DNA of 64,000 nucleotides from Aequorivita sinensis (GTDB lineage Bacteria; Bacteroidota; Bacteroidia; Flavobacteriales; Flavobacteriaceae): the NCBI RefSeq assembly GCF_006346335.1, contig NZ_VDMC01000003.1:124001-188000 (forward strand), read 5' to 3'. Positions within the stretch are counted from its first letter, which is position 1. Each line of letters opens with the position of its first letter. The notes under the pieces are model-generated. The model was not told the DNA's origin. It saw only the letters and a program-made list of their open reading frames with translations, and searched no databases. This document shows, one piece after another, positions 1 to 9,553 of the stretch. The translations under genes and the position numbers were made by a program.

Positions 1-1631
1 ACTCCAGTCCATTTTGCAACAACTTCAGCAATATCTTCTCGAGTAACTTCTTCTTTAATTAAAGATGTGCTTTCGTCATTTTCCGCCAATTGCGTTTCAA
101 GTTTGGTAAGCTTTTCCTGGGCTTCTTTAATTTTTCCGTAACGAAGCTCTGCTACTTTTCCAAAATCGCCATCTCGTTCAGCGCGTTCAGCTTCCAGCTT
201 ATACTCTTCAATTTCCTTTTTCAGATTCTGAACATTATCTACTACTTCTTTCTCACTTTGCCACTTTGCATTAAGTTCATTTCGTTCTTCTTTTAAATTG
301 GCTAATTCTGAATGTAGAGACTTCAACTTAACTTCGTCGTTTTCACGTTTTATCGCTTCAATTTCAATCTCAAGTTGCATTATCTTTCTGTCTAAAACAT
401 CTAGTTCTTCAGGCTTAGAGTTGATTTCCATTCTAAGTTTACTAGCTGCTTCATCCATTAAGTCAATGGCTTTATCTGGAAGGAAACGGTTTGTAATATA
501 TCTTTCTGAAAGTTCAACGGCAGCAATAATGGCTTCGTCTTTAATGCGTACCTTATGGTGGGTTTCGTACTTTTCTTTAATTCCTCGTAATATTGAAATT
601 GCACTTTCAGTATCAGGTTCATCTACAACAACTCTTTGGAATCGACGCTCTAAGGCTTTGTCTTTTTCAAAATACTTTTGGTATTCATCAAGCGTTGTTG
701 CTCCTATTGCACGTAATTCACCACGGGCTAATGCTGGTTTTAAGATGTTCGCGGCATCCATTGCACCTTGTCCACCTCCAGCACCTACTAGAGTATGTAT
801 CTCGTCGATAAAAAGAACAATGTCTCCTTCGCTTGAAGTTACTTCCTTAATAACAGCTTTTAATCGCTCTTCGAATTCCCCTTTGTATTTGGCTCCGGCG
901 ATTAACGCACCCATATCTAATGAATAAATTTCTTTAGTCTTTAAATTTTCAGGTACATCCCCGTCCACTATTCTGTGAGCAAGACCCTCAGCAATTGCAG
1001 TTTTACCAGTTCCTGGTTCTCCAACAAGCATTGGGTTGTTTTTAGTTCTTCTAGAAAGAATTTGTAGAATTCTTCTTATTTCTTCATCACGACCAATTAC
1101 TGGATCCATCTTGCCATCACGAGCTAGTTGATTCAGGTTTTTAGCGTATTTGTTTAATGAATTATAGGTTTCTTCAGCACTTTGTGAAGTTACTTTTTCG
1201 CCACCTCGTAATTCCTGAATAGCAGCTTTCATCCCTTTTTCGGTTACTCCTTGGTCTTTTAGACTTAGGGCAATAGCACTTTTAGAATTTAAAATTGCCA
1301 ATAGAAGATGTTCAATAGAAACAAATTCATCGCCCATTTTTTTAGCAATATTGCTCGCTTCAAGTACAGCTTTATTGGCTTCACGTGAAAGCATAATATC
1401 ACCACCAGAAACTTTAGGGAAACTTTCTAGTTGCTTTTCTAAAATCTGTTTAAGGGTAACAAGGTTTACATTTAATTTTTTTAAAATAAATGGTGTGGCA
1501 TTTTCATCCACCTCAAATATAGCTTTGAGTATGTGTTCGTTTTCAATTTGCTGATGGCCAAATCCCTGCGCTATTTGCTGCGCTTTTTGGATGGCCTCCT
1601 GACTTTTTATGGTAAAATTGTTAAAGTTCAT
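1..1631 (-). CDS. clpB: ATP-dependent chaperone ClpB (partial, 3' end outside window)
   Basis: Hsp100 disaggregase that threads aggregated protein through a hexameric AAA+ ring, working with DnaK in the cytoplasm. The visible 543 residues start at ATG 1631 and hold the N-terminal Clp repeat domain (about 1-145), the first AAA+ domain with Walker A GEPGTGKT near residue 205 and a Walker B ending in LFIDE, and the long coiled-coil middle domain that separates ClpB from ClpA/ClpC. The reading ends in the linker before the second AAA+ domain, because the window starts there. The frame is open throughout. It is transcribed away from ytxJ. Identification is very secure; only the C-terminal half is unseen. 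Confidence 0.97.
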   Translation of the reverse strand, partial: MNFNNFTIKSQEAIQKAQQIAQGFGHQQIENEHILKAIFEVDENATPFILKKLNVNLVTLKQILEKQLESFPKVSGGDIMLSREANKAVLEASNIAKKMGDEFVSIEHLLLAILNSKSAIALSLKDQGVTEKGMKAAIQELRGGEKVTSQSAEETYNSLNKYAKNLNQLARDGKMDPVIGRDEEIRRILQILSRRTKNNPMLVGEPGTGKTAIAEGLAHRIVDGDVPENLKTKEIYSLDMGALIAGAKYKGEFEERLKAVIKEVTSSEGDIVLFIDEIHTLVGAGGGQGAMDAANILKPALARGELRAIGATTLDEYQKYFEKDKALERRFQRVVVDEPDTESAISILRGIKEKYETHHKVRIKDEAIIAAVELSERYITNRFLPDKAIDLMDEAASKLRMEINSKPEELDVLDRKIMQLEIEIEAIKRENDEVKLKSLHSELANLKEERNELNAKWQSEKEVVDNVQNLKKEIEEYKLEAERAERDGDFGKVAELRYGKIKEAQEKLTKLETQLAENDESTSLIKEEVTREDIAEVVAKWTG

Positions 1632-1835
1632 ATATAATATTCTTTTTTTGCTTTTTGTTTATTTCTTTCGGCTTCGTTTATAGAGCGAAAGTTATTGTGC
1701 TTAGTCGAATTACAAATACAAAGCCATTATAAAATTAAGACAAAATGTCTGTAATAATCAGTCATTTAACAGACATTATGACCGTTGTTTTTAGCTTTTA
1801 TCATTTCATTTAGATATTTATGACAATAGAACTTG

Positions 1836-1843
1836 TAGCTTTG
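1836..1843 (+). promoter_or_regulatory. Putative -7 promoter element of ytxJ
   Basis: TAGCTTTG matches the Bacteroidota sigma-A -7 consensus TAnnTTTG and lies 17 bases before the ATG at 1860. No convincing TTG -33 element is seen at the usual spacing, so the call rests on the -7 box alone. Confidence 0.45.
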
Positions 1844-1859
1844 TAAAAAAGAAATTATT

Positions 1860-2252
1860 ATGGGACTATTTGATATGTTTAAATCACCAAGAGATGCTGC
1901 TAAAGAGGAAATAGTAGAAACTCCTTGGCACGTTTTAGGTAAAATAGAGCAATTAGACGATTTAGTAGCACAGTCTAAAACAAAACCAGTTGCAATTTTT
2001 AAACACTCCACTCGATGTGGTGTGAGTCGTGGCGTCCTAAAGATGTTCGAAAAAAATTATAGCTTAAATGACGATCAGCTAAAATTGTATTTTCTAGATT
2101 TGTTGCAAAATCGCGATATTTCAAATGAAATAGCAACACGTTTTAAAGTAAACCACGAAAGCCCACAGCTTATTGTAATTAAAGATGGGGTAGTGGTGCA
2201 CCACGATTCACATAACGGCATTGATGCTGCTGACCTCACAAAATTTATTTAA
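1860..2252 (+). CDS. ytxJ: YtxJ-type monothiol bacilliredoxin
   Basis: A 130-residue thioredoxin-fold protein of the YtxJ (DUF2847) family, proposed to remove bacillithiol from mixed disulfides in the cytoplasm. The family signature is seen as HSTRCGVSR around residues 49-57, with a single active-site cysteine, followed by the LDLL..RDIS..IA..F.V.HESPQ segment containing the conserved cis-Pro loop. There is no signal peptide. It is a single gene between divergent clpB and a convergent lipoprotein gene, with its own -7 box. Its presence suggests, but does not prove, that the organism makes bacillithiol; no bsh genes are in the window. Confidence 0.88.
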   Translation: MGLFDMFKSPRDAAKEEIVETPWHVLGKIEQLDDLVAQSKTKPVAIFKHSTRCGVSRGVLKMFEKNYSLNDDQLKLYFLDLLQNRDISNEIATRFKVNHESPQLIVIKDGVVVHHDSHNGIDAADLTKFI

Positions 2253-2281
2253 CTATAGTTTAGTACTTTTAACTACTTTAT

Positions 2282-3463
2282 TTAAAATGGGTTGTTTATT
2301 AGAATTTCCCTGAAATTCTCCTTTATAACTGTACCAGCATCAAAAACCATTTGTTCGTTGCTTGGGAAAATTATAAAATGATTGGTTAGAAGTTGCATAT
2401 CTTCATTAGATAATGCACGTTTGTCTCCACGGTATTTTAAAAACACATTTTCAAAAATAAATTCTGCTGAAAGAGGGAAGTTTTTTATCCTCCTTCTATT
2501 GTTTAAGTCTTTATAGACTACTTCACCTCCAACAAACACACTTTTCTGTTGCGTGGTAATAGTTACTAAGGCCGAAACATCTTTAACCTTATCGATTTTT
2601 ATTGGGTTGCCAAGGCTGTCTTTTATAATATTTCCACCTCTGTCATATTTGTAGTCGTAACCATCCTTTACACGTTCTTCTCTAGTGAATTGTCTTTCTG
2701 AAATACGTTCAGGAGAAATTTGAATTGTTTGAAAATTCAGATCTATACCTAAATCGTAGTTAATACCTTGCTCAGGTTTTCCGTGATATTCTTTCCAAAA
2801 TTCATTTAAGTCGTAGGTGTTAAAATCTAATAAATCTTGTTCCAATCTAAATGGGATAAATTGTCCTGTGTGATTGTTTAATTCAACTAAAACGAAATCG
2901 GTTCCATAAAAATGAGCATCTTCCTTTAGTTTTTTTACGTCCCGATAATTTGGTTGCACTTCGTCTATTTCACATAAAACATTGAATGCACTACGGAAAT
3001 CTTTTTTCAAATTACTATTTAAATATAATTGAGCTTCTTGATATAGAGCATTTAGATAATTTTCTTTTGAATTGAGTATTTCATTTGAATAATCGGAAAA
3101 AACGAAGTTTGCTTTCCGTCCCATTTCAAGACTGTGTAGCGGTAGGAGGGGGCGAATTTTATTTTGGCGATCTTTTAAGTCTAGGTATGAGTAGTAGACT
3201 TTTTTAGCACTCGAAGTTGATTTATCTTTTTTAAGAAACTCAATTTCACGCAAGTCCCTATCCGTAGCTTTTAAAAATGCAACTTCTAAAAGTTTGATGT
3301 GTGTGTCGAATTCTTTAGCAGTTTTATCTTTTTGAAGTTTTTTAACCGCAAGATTTATAGCTTCATCGTAATTCCCTTGAGAAACAAATCTCTCAGTTCG
3401 TTTTACGCTATTACAAGAAAAACTTAAAAGTGCTGTAAATAAAAGAATGTAATAAGCTTTCAT
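2282..3463 (-). CDS. Lipoprotein of unknown function
   Basis: 393 residues starting with a lipoprotein signal (lipobox LSFSC near residue 17), so probably anchored to a membrane facing the periplasm. The N-terminal half is helical and rich in Lys/Glu, with wording such as GNYDEAINLAVKKL that resembles a tetratricopeptide-type repeat. The C-terminal half is beta-rich with an RxxFTREERVKDGYDYKYDRGGN segment. I do not recognise a named family. It lies downstream of the fumarylacetoacetase gene on the same strand but is separated from it by a terminator, so it is probably transcribed alone. Confidence 0.8.
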   Translation of the reverse strand: MKAYYILLFTALLSFSCNSVKRTERFVSQGNYDEAINLAVKKLQKDKTAKEFDTHIKLLEVAFLKATDRDLREIEFLKKDKSTSSAKKVYYSYLDLKDRQNKIRPLLPLHSLEMGRKANFVFSDYSNEILNSKENYLNALYQEAQLYLNSNLKKDFRSAFNVLCEIDEVQPNYRDVKKLKEDAHFYGTDFVLVELNNHTGQFIPFRLEQDLLDFNTYDLNEFWKEYHGKPEQGINYDLGIDLNFQTIQISPERISERQFTREERVKDGYDYKYDRGGNIIKDSLGNPIKIDKVKDVSALVTITTQQKSVFVGGEVVYKDLNNRRRIKNFPLSAEFIFENVFLKYRGDKRALSNEDMQLLTNHFIIFPSNEQMVFDAGTVIKENFREILINNPF

Positions 3464-3554
3464 AATAATTTGGATTAGTTGTGAAAGCTAAAATACAATA
3501 GTAGTACCAATTTTTAGATAAATACTTAATCGTATATTAATTGGGGTAAATAAA

Positions 3555-3602
3555 AAACCACGAAAACACTAATATATTATCATTTTAGCGTTTCCGTGGT
3601 TT
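3555..3602 (-). terminator. Intrinsic terminator after the fumarylacetoacetase gene
   Basis: Inverted repeat with arms 3555-3570 and 3587-3602 (14 of 16 positions pair) and an A-run on its low-coordinate side at 3552-3557, which reads as a U-tract for minus-strand transcripts. Confidence 0.75.
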
Positions 3603-3617
3603 AATAAAATTGAATTT

Positions 3618-4898
3618 TTATTGCTTTATCGCTGGAAGTAGTTTTGTTCTACATTCACCAAAGCCAATACGCACTTTGTCATTTTTACAGTATCCTCTTA
3701 AAATTACGGTGTCGTTATCGTTTATGAACTTTCTTTCCGTACCATCCGAAAGAGTGATAGGTTTAGCACCGCGCCAAGTAAGTTCTAGCATTGAACCATA
3801 AGAATCTGGAGTTGGTCCAGAAATAGTTCCGCTTCCCATCATATCACCGCTATTTACATTACATCCATTTACAGTATGATGCGCAAGTTGCTGAGCCATA
3901 TTCCAATACATATATTTAAAGTTGGAAGTAGAAACTTTTGTTTCGGCTGCATTCTCTGGAGCGATATAAACTTCAAGGTTGATGTCGTAGCTTTTCTTTC
4001 CTTTATACTGAAGATAAGGTAGCTGTTCTCTTTCAGGTTTTGGACCTTCTACTTTATAAGGTTGAAGTGCATCTAAAGTTACAATCCAAGGTGATATAGA
4101 AGAAGCGAAGTTTTTCGCTAAGAATGGTCCAAGAGGAACATATTCCCACTTTTGAATATCACGAGCACTCCAATCGTTGAAAAGTACTAATCCGAAAATG
4201 TAATCTTCAGCTTCATTTACAGGAATCGGTTCACCTAAAGCATTGGCATCAGTAGTGATAAAAGCCATTTCAAGCTCAAAATCAACTAGTTTTGACGGAC
4301 CAAAAACAGGTTCGGTAGCTCCTTCAGGCATAGTTTGTCCCCAAGGTCTACGAGCATTAATTCCACTAGGTATAATAGACGAACTTCTTCCGTGGTATCC
4401 AACAGGGATGTGAAGCCAGTTTGGCATTAAAGCATTTTCTTTTCCGCGAAACATCGTTCCCACATTTGTTGCGTGCTCTTTACTTGAATAAAAATCGGTG
4501 TAATCTCCTACTTGTACAGGAAGCTGCATTTCTATTTCATCCATAGTAAATAGAATGTGCTTTCTGTGATTTTCATTATCGCGAAGCTCAGGATTTTCCT
4601 TATCGAAAATATCGGCAATTCGGTTACGTACCAAACGCCAAGTTTTTCTTCCGTCGCTTATAAAATCATTTAATGTGTCTTGAAGAAAAATATCATCAGT
4701 AAGGTCAATTCCTTTGAAATAGCCTAATTGATGTAAAGCACCTAGGTCTATAGCATAGTCTCCTATACGGGTGCCGATAGTAATAATATCATCTCTGGTT
4801 AAGAAAACGCCAAAAGGGATATTTTGAATTGGAAAATCTGTATCTGGATTAGTTTCGAGCCAGGTTTTTCGATTAGGGTCATTAGCTGTTATAGGCAT
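3618..4898 (-). CDS. fahA: Fumarylacetoacetase
   Basis: Last enzyme of tyrosine/homogentisate degradation: hydrolyses 4-fumarylacetoacetate to fumarate and acetoacetate in the cytoplasm. At 426 residues it has the full length of the family, with an N-terminal SH3-like domain (about 1-120) and the FAH catalytic domain. Visible hallmarks are YTDFYSSKEHATNVG, the HVPxGYHGR-like segment (HIPVGYHGRSSS), the metal-binding acidic stretch VDFELEMAF, and NDWSARDIQKWEYVPLGPF. Start at ATG 4898. The other homogentisate-pathway genes (hmgA, hpd) are not adjacent, so this is a stand-alone gene here. It is followed by a terminator. Confidence 0.97.
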   Translation of the reverse strand: MPITANDPNRKTWLETNPDTDFPIQNIPFGVFLTRDDIITIGTRIGDYAIDLGALHQLGYFKGIDLTDDIFLQDTLNDFISDGRKTWRLVRNRIADIFDKENPELRDNENHRKHILFTMDEIEMQLPVQVGDYTDFYSSKEHATNVGTMFRGKENALMPNWLHIPVGYHGRSSSIIPSGINARRPWGQTMPEGATEPVFGPSKLVDFELEMAFITTDANALGEPIPVNEAEDYIFGLVLFNDWSARDIQKWEYVPLGPFLAKNFASSISPWIVTLDALQPYKVEGPKPEREQLPYLQYKGKKSYDINLEVYIAPENAAETKVSTSNFKYMYWNMAQQLAHHTVNGCNVNSGDMMGSGTISGPTPDSYGSMLELTWRGAKPITLSDGTERKFINDNDTVILRGYCKNDKVRIGFGECRTKLLPAIKQ

Positions 4899-5064
4899 TT
4901 TTTAATATCTTTTATAGTTGTGAAATAAAACTAAGTAAAAATTATTCGAATTACTGAAATTCAAGGAATTAATTATGGAATAAGAATAGTTTGTAACTTA
5001 TGTTTTGTTCATTAAATTCTTCATCAAATATATATATTTCACGACAGTTACCAATTGGATTTGC

Positions 5065-5072
5065 TATTTTTG
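5065..5072 (+). promoter_or_regulatory. Putative -7 element of glyA
   Basis: TATTTTTG fits TAnnTTTG. It lies 112 bases before the glyA ATG, which would give a leader of about 105 nt. No clear TTG -33 is seen at the standard spacing, so this is tentative. Confidence 0.3.
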
Positions 5073-5184
5073 GAATTAATTAACTTTCAAAAAAAATATT
5101 AGCTTCATAAAAGGTTTTAAGAGCTTAATTTTTTTGAAAATAAACAGATGTTTTAACCCTTATTTCAAATAATAAAATTTTACT

Positions 5185-6459
5185 ATGAAACGCGACGAAC
5201 AGATTTTTGAACTTATAGAAGAGGAAAAACTAAGACAGAAAAATGGTTTGGAGCTGATAGCTTCAGAGAACTTTGTAAGCGACCAAGTTATGGAAGCTGC
5301 TGGATCAGTTTTAACTAATAAATATGCTGAAGGTTATCCAGGTAAGCGCTATTACGGAGGTTGTGAAATTGTTGATGAAGTTGAACAACTAGCAATTGAT
5401 CGTGCAAAAACACTTTTTGGAGCTGAATATGCAAACGTGCAGCCACATAGTGGTTCGCAAGCAAATACAGCAGTTTTTGCAGCTTGCTTAAACCCAGGCG
5501 ATAAATATTTAGGCTTTGACCTTTCTCACGGTGGTCACCTTACGCACGGTTCACCAGTAAACTTCTCTGGTAAACTTTACAACCCTGTTTTCTATGGTGT
5601 TGAAAAAGAAACCGGACTAATCGATTACGATAAGGTTGAGGAAATCGCACTGAGAGAAAAGCCAAAAATGATAATCGCTGGAGCATCTGCGTACTCACGT
5701 GAAATGGATTACAAGCGTTTTCGCGAGATTGCCGACAAAGTTGGAGCAATCCTTTTTGCAGATATAGCTCACCCAGCAGGTCTTATTGCTAAAGGTATTA
5801 TTGGGGATCCATTACCTCATTGCCATATTGCAACTACTACAACACACAAAACCTTACGCGGTCCTCGTGGAGGTATGATTTTAATGGGGAAAGATTTTGA
5901 TAACCCATTTGGTATTAAACTGAAAAACGGAAAACTTCGTAAAATGAGTAGTATCTTGGATAGTGCAATTTTCCCAGGAAACCAAGGAGGGCCATTAGAG
6001 CATATTATCGCGGCTAAAGCAGTTGCATTTGGTGAAGCATTAACAGATGAGTTCTTGCACTATATGGTACAAGTGAAGAAAAATGCAGCTACAATGGCAA
6101 AGCATTTTGTTGATAAAGGTTACGATCTTATCTCAGGTGGTACAGATAACCATATGATGCTTATTGACCTTCGAAATAAAAATATTTCTGGAAAAGAGGC
6201 AGAAGAAGCACTTAGTAAAGCTGATATTACAGTAAATAAAAACATGGTGCCTTTTGATGATAAATCACCTTTTGTAACAAGTGGAATTAGAGTTGGAACT
6301 GCAGCCGTTACAACACGTGGTTTGGTTGAAAAAGATATGGGCAAAATTGTCGACTTGATTGATGAGGTAATTATGAATCACGATAACGAAGCTAAATTAG
6401 AGAGCATTGCCGAAGAGGTTAACGAGATGATGTCTGGTTTACCACTTTTTAAGATGTAA
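5185..6459 (+). CDS. glyA: Serine hydroxymethyltransferase
   Basis: PLP enzyme that converts serine and tetrahydrofolate to glycine and 5,10-methylene-THF, the main one-carbon source in the cytoplasm. The 424-residue length fits the bacterial family. Landmarks are [29 protein letters not shown], the substrate/folate region [10 protein letters not shown], the PLP-anchoring lysine in [14 protein letters not shown] (about residue 228), and the C-terminal [11 protein letters not shown]. It is monocistronic: a long leader precedes it and a strong terminator follows. Confidence 0.98.
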   Translation: MKRDEQIFELIEEEKLRQKNGLELIASENFVSDQVMEAAGSVLTNKYAEGYPGKRYYGGCEIVDEVEQLAIDRAKTLFGAEYANVQPHSGSQANTAVFAACLNPGDKYLGFDLSHGGHLTHGSPVNFSGKLYNPVFYGVEKETGLIDYDKVEEIALREKPKMIIAGASAYSREMDYKRFREIADKVGAILFADIAHPAGLIAKGIIGDPLPHCHIATTTTHKTLRGPRGGMILMGKDFDNPFGIKLKNGKLRKMSSILDSAIFPGNQGGPLEHIIAAKAVAFGEALTDEFLHYMVQVKKNAATMAKHFVDKGYDLISGGTDNHMMLIDLRNKNISGKEAEEALSKADITVNKNMVPFDDKSPFVTSGIRVGTAAVTTRGLVEKDMGKIVDLIDEVIMNHDNEAKLESIAEEVNEMMSGLPLFKM

Positions 6460-6469
6460 TAACTCCTAG

Positions 6470-6528
6470 AAAACAACTCTCTAATTTTCCCTGAAATATT
6501 TCTAGGTATAGTTGGAGAGTTGTTTTTT
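6470..6528 (+). terminator. Intrinsic terminator of glyA
   Basis: Arms AAAACAACTCTC (6470-6481) and GAGAGTTGTTTT (6515-6526) are perfectly complementary and are followed by a T-run. It sits just after the glyA stop. Confidence 0.85.
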
Positions 6529-6633
6529 TATTATTGGTTTTTTTAGACTTAAACCTGAATAAATTAAATCGATAGATAAATTTTCTAATAGTTACTAAAA
6601 ACAATTAGAACTATTTTTTAAAAATAAATTGAA

Positions 6634-7113
6634 ATGATTACAGAAGATGATAAAAAATTTATAAATAGAGCGATTGAACTTTCTGAAAAAGGGATGAATG
6701 CTGATGCTGGTGGTCCTTTTGGAGCGATAGTAGTAAAGAATGGTGAAATTATCGCCGAAGGTTATAATCAAGTAACATCTAGTAACGATCCTACTGCTCA
6801 CGCTGAGGTTGTAGCTATTCGTAAGGCTTGTGAAAAGCTGAATACGTTTCAGTTGGATGATTGTATTATTTACACATCATGCGAACCTTGCCCTATGTGT
6901 TTAGGTGCGATTTACTGGGCTCGACCAAAAGCTGTGTATTATGCTTGTACTAAAGAAGACGCAGCTGAAATAGGTTTCGACGACCATTTTATTTATGATG
7001 AAATAGATAAGAATATTGAAGATAGAAACGTGAAATTTATCAATCTGAACAGAGAAGAAGGTAGAGTCGTTTTTAATAAATGGGAAGATAAAGAGGGTAG
7101 GGTGGATTACTAA
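6634..7113 (+). CDS. guaD: Guanine deaminase-like nucleoside/base deaminase (CDA fold)
   Basis: 159-residue zinc deaminase of the cytidine/deoxycytidylate deaminase superfamily. The zinc site is visible as HAE (about residue 55) and PCPMC (about 85-89). The length, the N-terminal GGPFGAIVVKNGEIIAEG, and a C-terminal tail with EIGFDDHFIYDE match Bacillus-type guanine deaminase (GuaD), which converts guanine to xanthine as a domain-swapped dimer. tRNA adenosine deaminase (TadA) shares the motifs but differs in the C-terminal tail, so GuaD is preferred. It is a single gene in its own transcription unit. Confidence 0.85.
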   Translation: MITEDDKKFINRAIELSEKGMNADAGGPFGAIVVKNGEIIAEGYNQVTSSNDPTAHAEVVAIRKACEKLNTFQLDDCIIYTSCEPCPMCLGAIYWARPKAVYYACTKEDAAEIGFDDHFIYDEIDKNIEDRNVKFINLNREEGRVVFNKWEDKEGRVDY

Positions 7114-7274
7114 ATTATCCCCTTCTACAAGATTTTCAATATCATCTACGACTTTCTAGAGCAATTAACTATAACTACAAAGTCAAAAGTAGACCTTGCG
7201 GCAAATCCCAGATTAAAGAATATATAATTTAATATTTGCTTTTTACGAATTATTTCGAATTGAGTTTTTAATAA

Positions 7275-7772
7275 ATGAAGAAAATAAAATACATCGTTGC
7301 CGCCGGAGTTTTATGGTTTGCGATTTCCTGTCAAAACGAAAAACTTACCAGCCCATCAATTACGGGTCTTTGGAAATTGGAAAGTATGAAGGTGCGCGAT
7401 AGTACAACTAATACTTGGGGTCATTACCGCGGTGGGATGGATGGTTATCTTTTATACGATAACAACAATCATGTAGCACTTCATCTTTACGATAAAGGAT
7501 ACGAAAGTGCAGGAGTAGAATTTCCAAATTTTACAGATTCCATTTCATTAGAAGCTTTAAAACACATTACTAAGTCCTATTATTATATGGGGAATTATAA
7601 AGTTTCTGAAGCAGATAGTATTGTATCTCATTACAAACTCTCGCATTCAAACCCTTCCGAATTTGGACTTACAGCCGAAAGAAGGTTTTACTTTGTTGGC
7701 GATACTTTAATTATGCAACCGGTAGAAAGAAAAAATTCAAGATTAAAACTAAAATGGTTGAAGGTTAAATAA
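7275..7772 (+). CDS. Lipoprotein with lipocalin-like domain
   Basis: 165 residues with a lipoprotein signal peptide ending at the cysteine in FAISCQ (about residue 19). The body begins GLWKLESMKVRD and continues through GGMDGYLLYDNNNHVALHL, the pattern of the lipocalin-like (PF13924-type) domain, a small beta-barrel that may bind a hydrophobic ligand. No ligand can be inferred. It is followed by a terminator shared with the convergent gene. Confidence 0.75.
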   Translation: MKKIKYIVAAGVLWFAISCQNEKLTSPSITGLWKLESMKVRDSTTNTWGHYRGGMDGYLLYDNNNHVALHLYDKGYESAGVEFPNFTDSISLEALKHITKSYYYMGNYKVSEADSIVSHYKLSHSNPSEFGLTAERRFYFVGDTLIMQPVERKNSRLKLKWLKVK

Positions 7773-7796
7773 CAATTTTATTAAAAATAGTGCAGT

Positions 7797-7825
7797 AAAA
7801 AACCCATCTTAGAGATGGGTTTTTT
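7797..7825. terminator. Bidirectional intrinsic terminator
   Basis: Perfect 13-bp arms 7797-7809 and 7813-7825 (core ACCCATCT / AGATGGGT) with an A-run on one side and a T-run on the other. It lies between two convergent genes and can serve both. Confidence 0.88.
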
Positions 7826-7848
7826 GTTGAAAATAAATGTTTTAAAAT

Positions 7849-9378
7849 TTAAGGTTCAGGAAAAACAGTAGCCTCATAAGCTCCTGCATCTGGAGGAGTA
7901 CTTCTAGAATTCCCGTTTAAATCTATGTTGGGGCTTACATTATTTTTACCAATATTGTCAGCTCCTGAAGTTCCGGCTTCAATATTGTAATTGTTAAGCG
8001 CAGTGTCTTGGAACATAGGTTCTATATTGAACTTTGAATCGGTATAATATTGAGGGTTTTCAAAATCATAAATTGGGTTGTCGTTAAATTCACCTGTAGG
8101 ATCTTCAAAACGCAACAATGAATTGGTGAAGTTAAAATTGAAATCAGCTTCCGAATTTTTTAATAATGAAAATTCACGACGCTCACTTCCATAGATAATA
8201 CAGTTTGTGAAATTAGCTTTTACTAAATCCGCTACAAAAATATACTCTTCAGTTTCTAAACTGTTGTCTAATGAAACTGTAGGGAAGGTGCGGAATCCAT
8301 TGTTCCAGTAATTAGCAAATGTAGAATGTCTAAACTCATAACTTCCGCCAAGTTGTATTGCTAATGATGATTGTCCGCTATTGCTTATTACCATATTTTC
8401 AGCATCAATAACTCCAGTTCGCGCTAATAAACCAACGTTCGCGCTGTTGTAAATCTGTACGTTTTTTAAAGTAACAGGACTGTCTTCCAGTAATAATCCA
8501 ACTGTACTATTCTTAATAGTTGTGTAATTGAATTCGTTATTTACACTTCCACTTGTGAATCTAATGGTAAGCCATTGTCCAGGAACATCAGCAAAACCAG
8601 GTTCTAATCTATCGCCTTCAAAAATAATTTCGTTTTCCATTGCTTCGCGGTCCAAGCTTGGTGCACCCATAGCTTTCATAGTAGCATTTTCAGCAACTAT
8701 AATTCCGCTTCCTGCGTGAAAATGAACACGAGCACCAGCTTCAACCATAAGTGTTTTATTACTTGGCACAGCTGCATAGCCATAAATTACATAGGGTTTT
8801 TCATTTGTAAATGTAAGCTCGTCGTCGTCAAGGAAGAATCCTTTTACAAGTATATCATTACCATCACTGTGCATACCCAAGTTGAGAGATTCGTAAGTAC
8901 CGTCCTCATATTTTTCAGGATATAAAAAAACAGCATCTTTCACTAAAGTAACTAATTCTACTTTTTGTTCATTGCCGCCGGTATCGAAAAGAAGTTGGTC
9001 TGTATAAAGAAACTCTTTAGGATTTGTAGGTACTCCCGTTACGTCAAAAGTGGTTTCAATAAATATGAAAATACTGTCCTTGGCAAGTATCTGAACATCT
9101 TCAAATACCTTTCCAGGCATACCATCTACATTAAGTCGGTAACTTGAAGATTCTCCTTGTTTCAATCGAACAGTAGGAATGTTGATGTCTTCATCACTTC
9201 GGTTATAAACCTTTAAATTATATGTGCTAGAACCAATGTTAGAAAAAATAGTGTCTAACATAACTGTGTCCTTCGAAAATTCTAATTTTCCAGTACTTGC
9301 AACAGTTTCAAAGTCGTTTCGGCACGAACTCCATAGCACTAAGCAACTCAAAATTGCCAATCCGTATAAATACCTCAT
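7849..9378 (-). CDS. Lipoprotein with right-handed beta-helix repeats
   Basis: 509 residues. The signal peptide has its lipobox cysteine near residue 19 (LWSSC). Residues about 30-120 look like an Ig-like beta-sandwich (VMLDTIFSNIGSSTYNLKVYNRSDEDI). From about 190 on there are repeated short strands typical of a parallel beta-helix (IIVAENATMKAMG, NYTTIKNST, LKNVQIYNSANVGLLARTG). The C-terminus ends in a SRSTPPDAGAYE motif often seen in Bacteroidota choice-of-anchor/beta-helix surface proteins. Probably surface- or periplasm-exposed. No catalytic function can be named. Confidence 0.8.
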   Translation of the reverse strand: MRYLYGLAILSCLVLWSSCRNDFETVASTGKLEFSKDTVMLDTIFSNIGSSTYNLKVYNRSDEDINIPTVRLKQGESSSYRLNVDGMPGKVFEDVQILAKDSIFIFIETTFDVTGVPTNPKEFLYTDQLLFDTGGNEQKVELVTLVKDAVFLYPEKYEDGTYESLNLGMHSDGNDILVKGFFLDDDELTFTNEKPYVIYGYAAVPSNKTLMVEAGARVHFHAGSGIIVAENATMKAMGAPSLDREAMENEIIFEGDRLEPGFADVPGQWLTIRFTSGSVNNEFNYTTIKNSTVGLLLEDSPVTLKNVQIYNSANVGLLARTGVIDAENMVISNSGQSSLAIQLGGSYEFRHSTFANYWNNGFRTFPTVSLDNSLETEEYIFVADLVKANFTNCIIYGSERREFSLLKNSEADFNFNFTNSLLRFEDPTGEFNDNPIYDFENPQYYTDSKFNIEPMFQDTALNNYNIEAGTSGADNIGKNNVSPNIDLNGNSRSTPPDAGAYEATVFPEP

Positions 9379-9483
9379 TCAAATAAAGTTTTGGTAAAAA
9401 TATAACTTTTTATGAAGCTTATTATTGTAATGCTAAAAGAAGTTTTGAAAGGATATTTTGTAAAATATTATTGTAAAAAAAAT

Positions 9484-9523
9484 CAACCACGAATTCACAA
9501 TTTGTTTAGTGAATTCGTGGTTG
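9484..9523 (-). terminator. Intrinsic terminator of the glutamine cyclotransferase gene
   Basis: Perfect 15-bp arms CAACCACGAATTCAC (9484-9498) and GTGAATTCGTGGTTG (9509-9523) with a 10-nt loop. The A-run at 9475-9482 becomes a U-tract for minus-strand transcripts. Confidence 0.88.
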
Positions 9524-9553
9524 AAAAATAGTTACTTAAAATTATAACGGTTT

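Noticed and set aside
298-927. A long plus-strand open frame of about 209 codons
   Set aside because: It is a reverse-strand shadow of clpB; the serine-rich translation has no family character.
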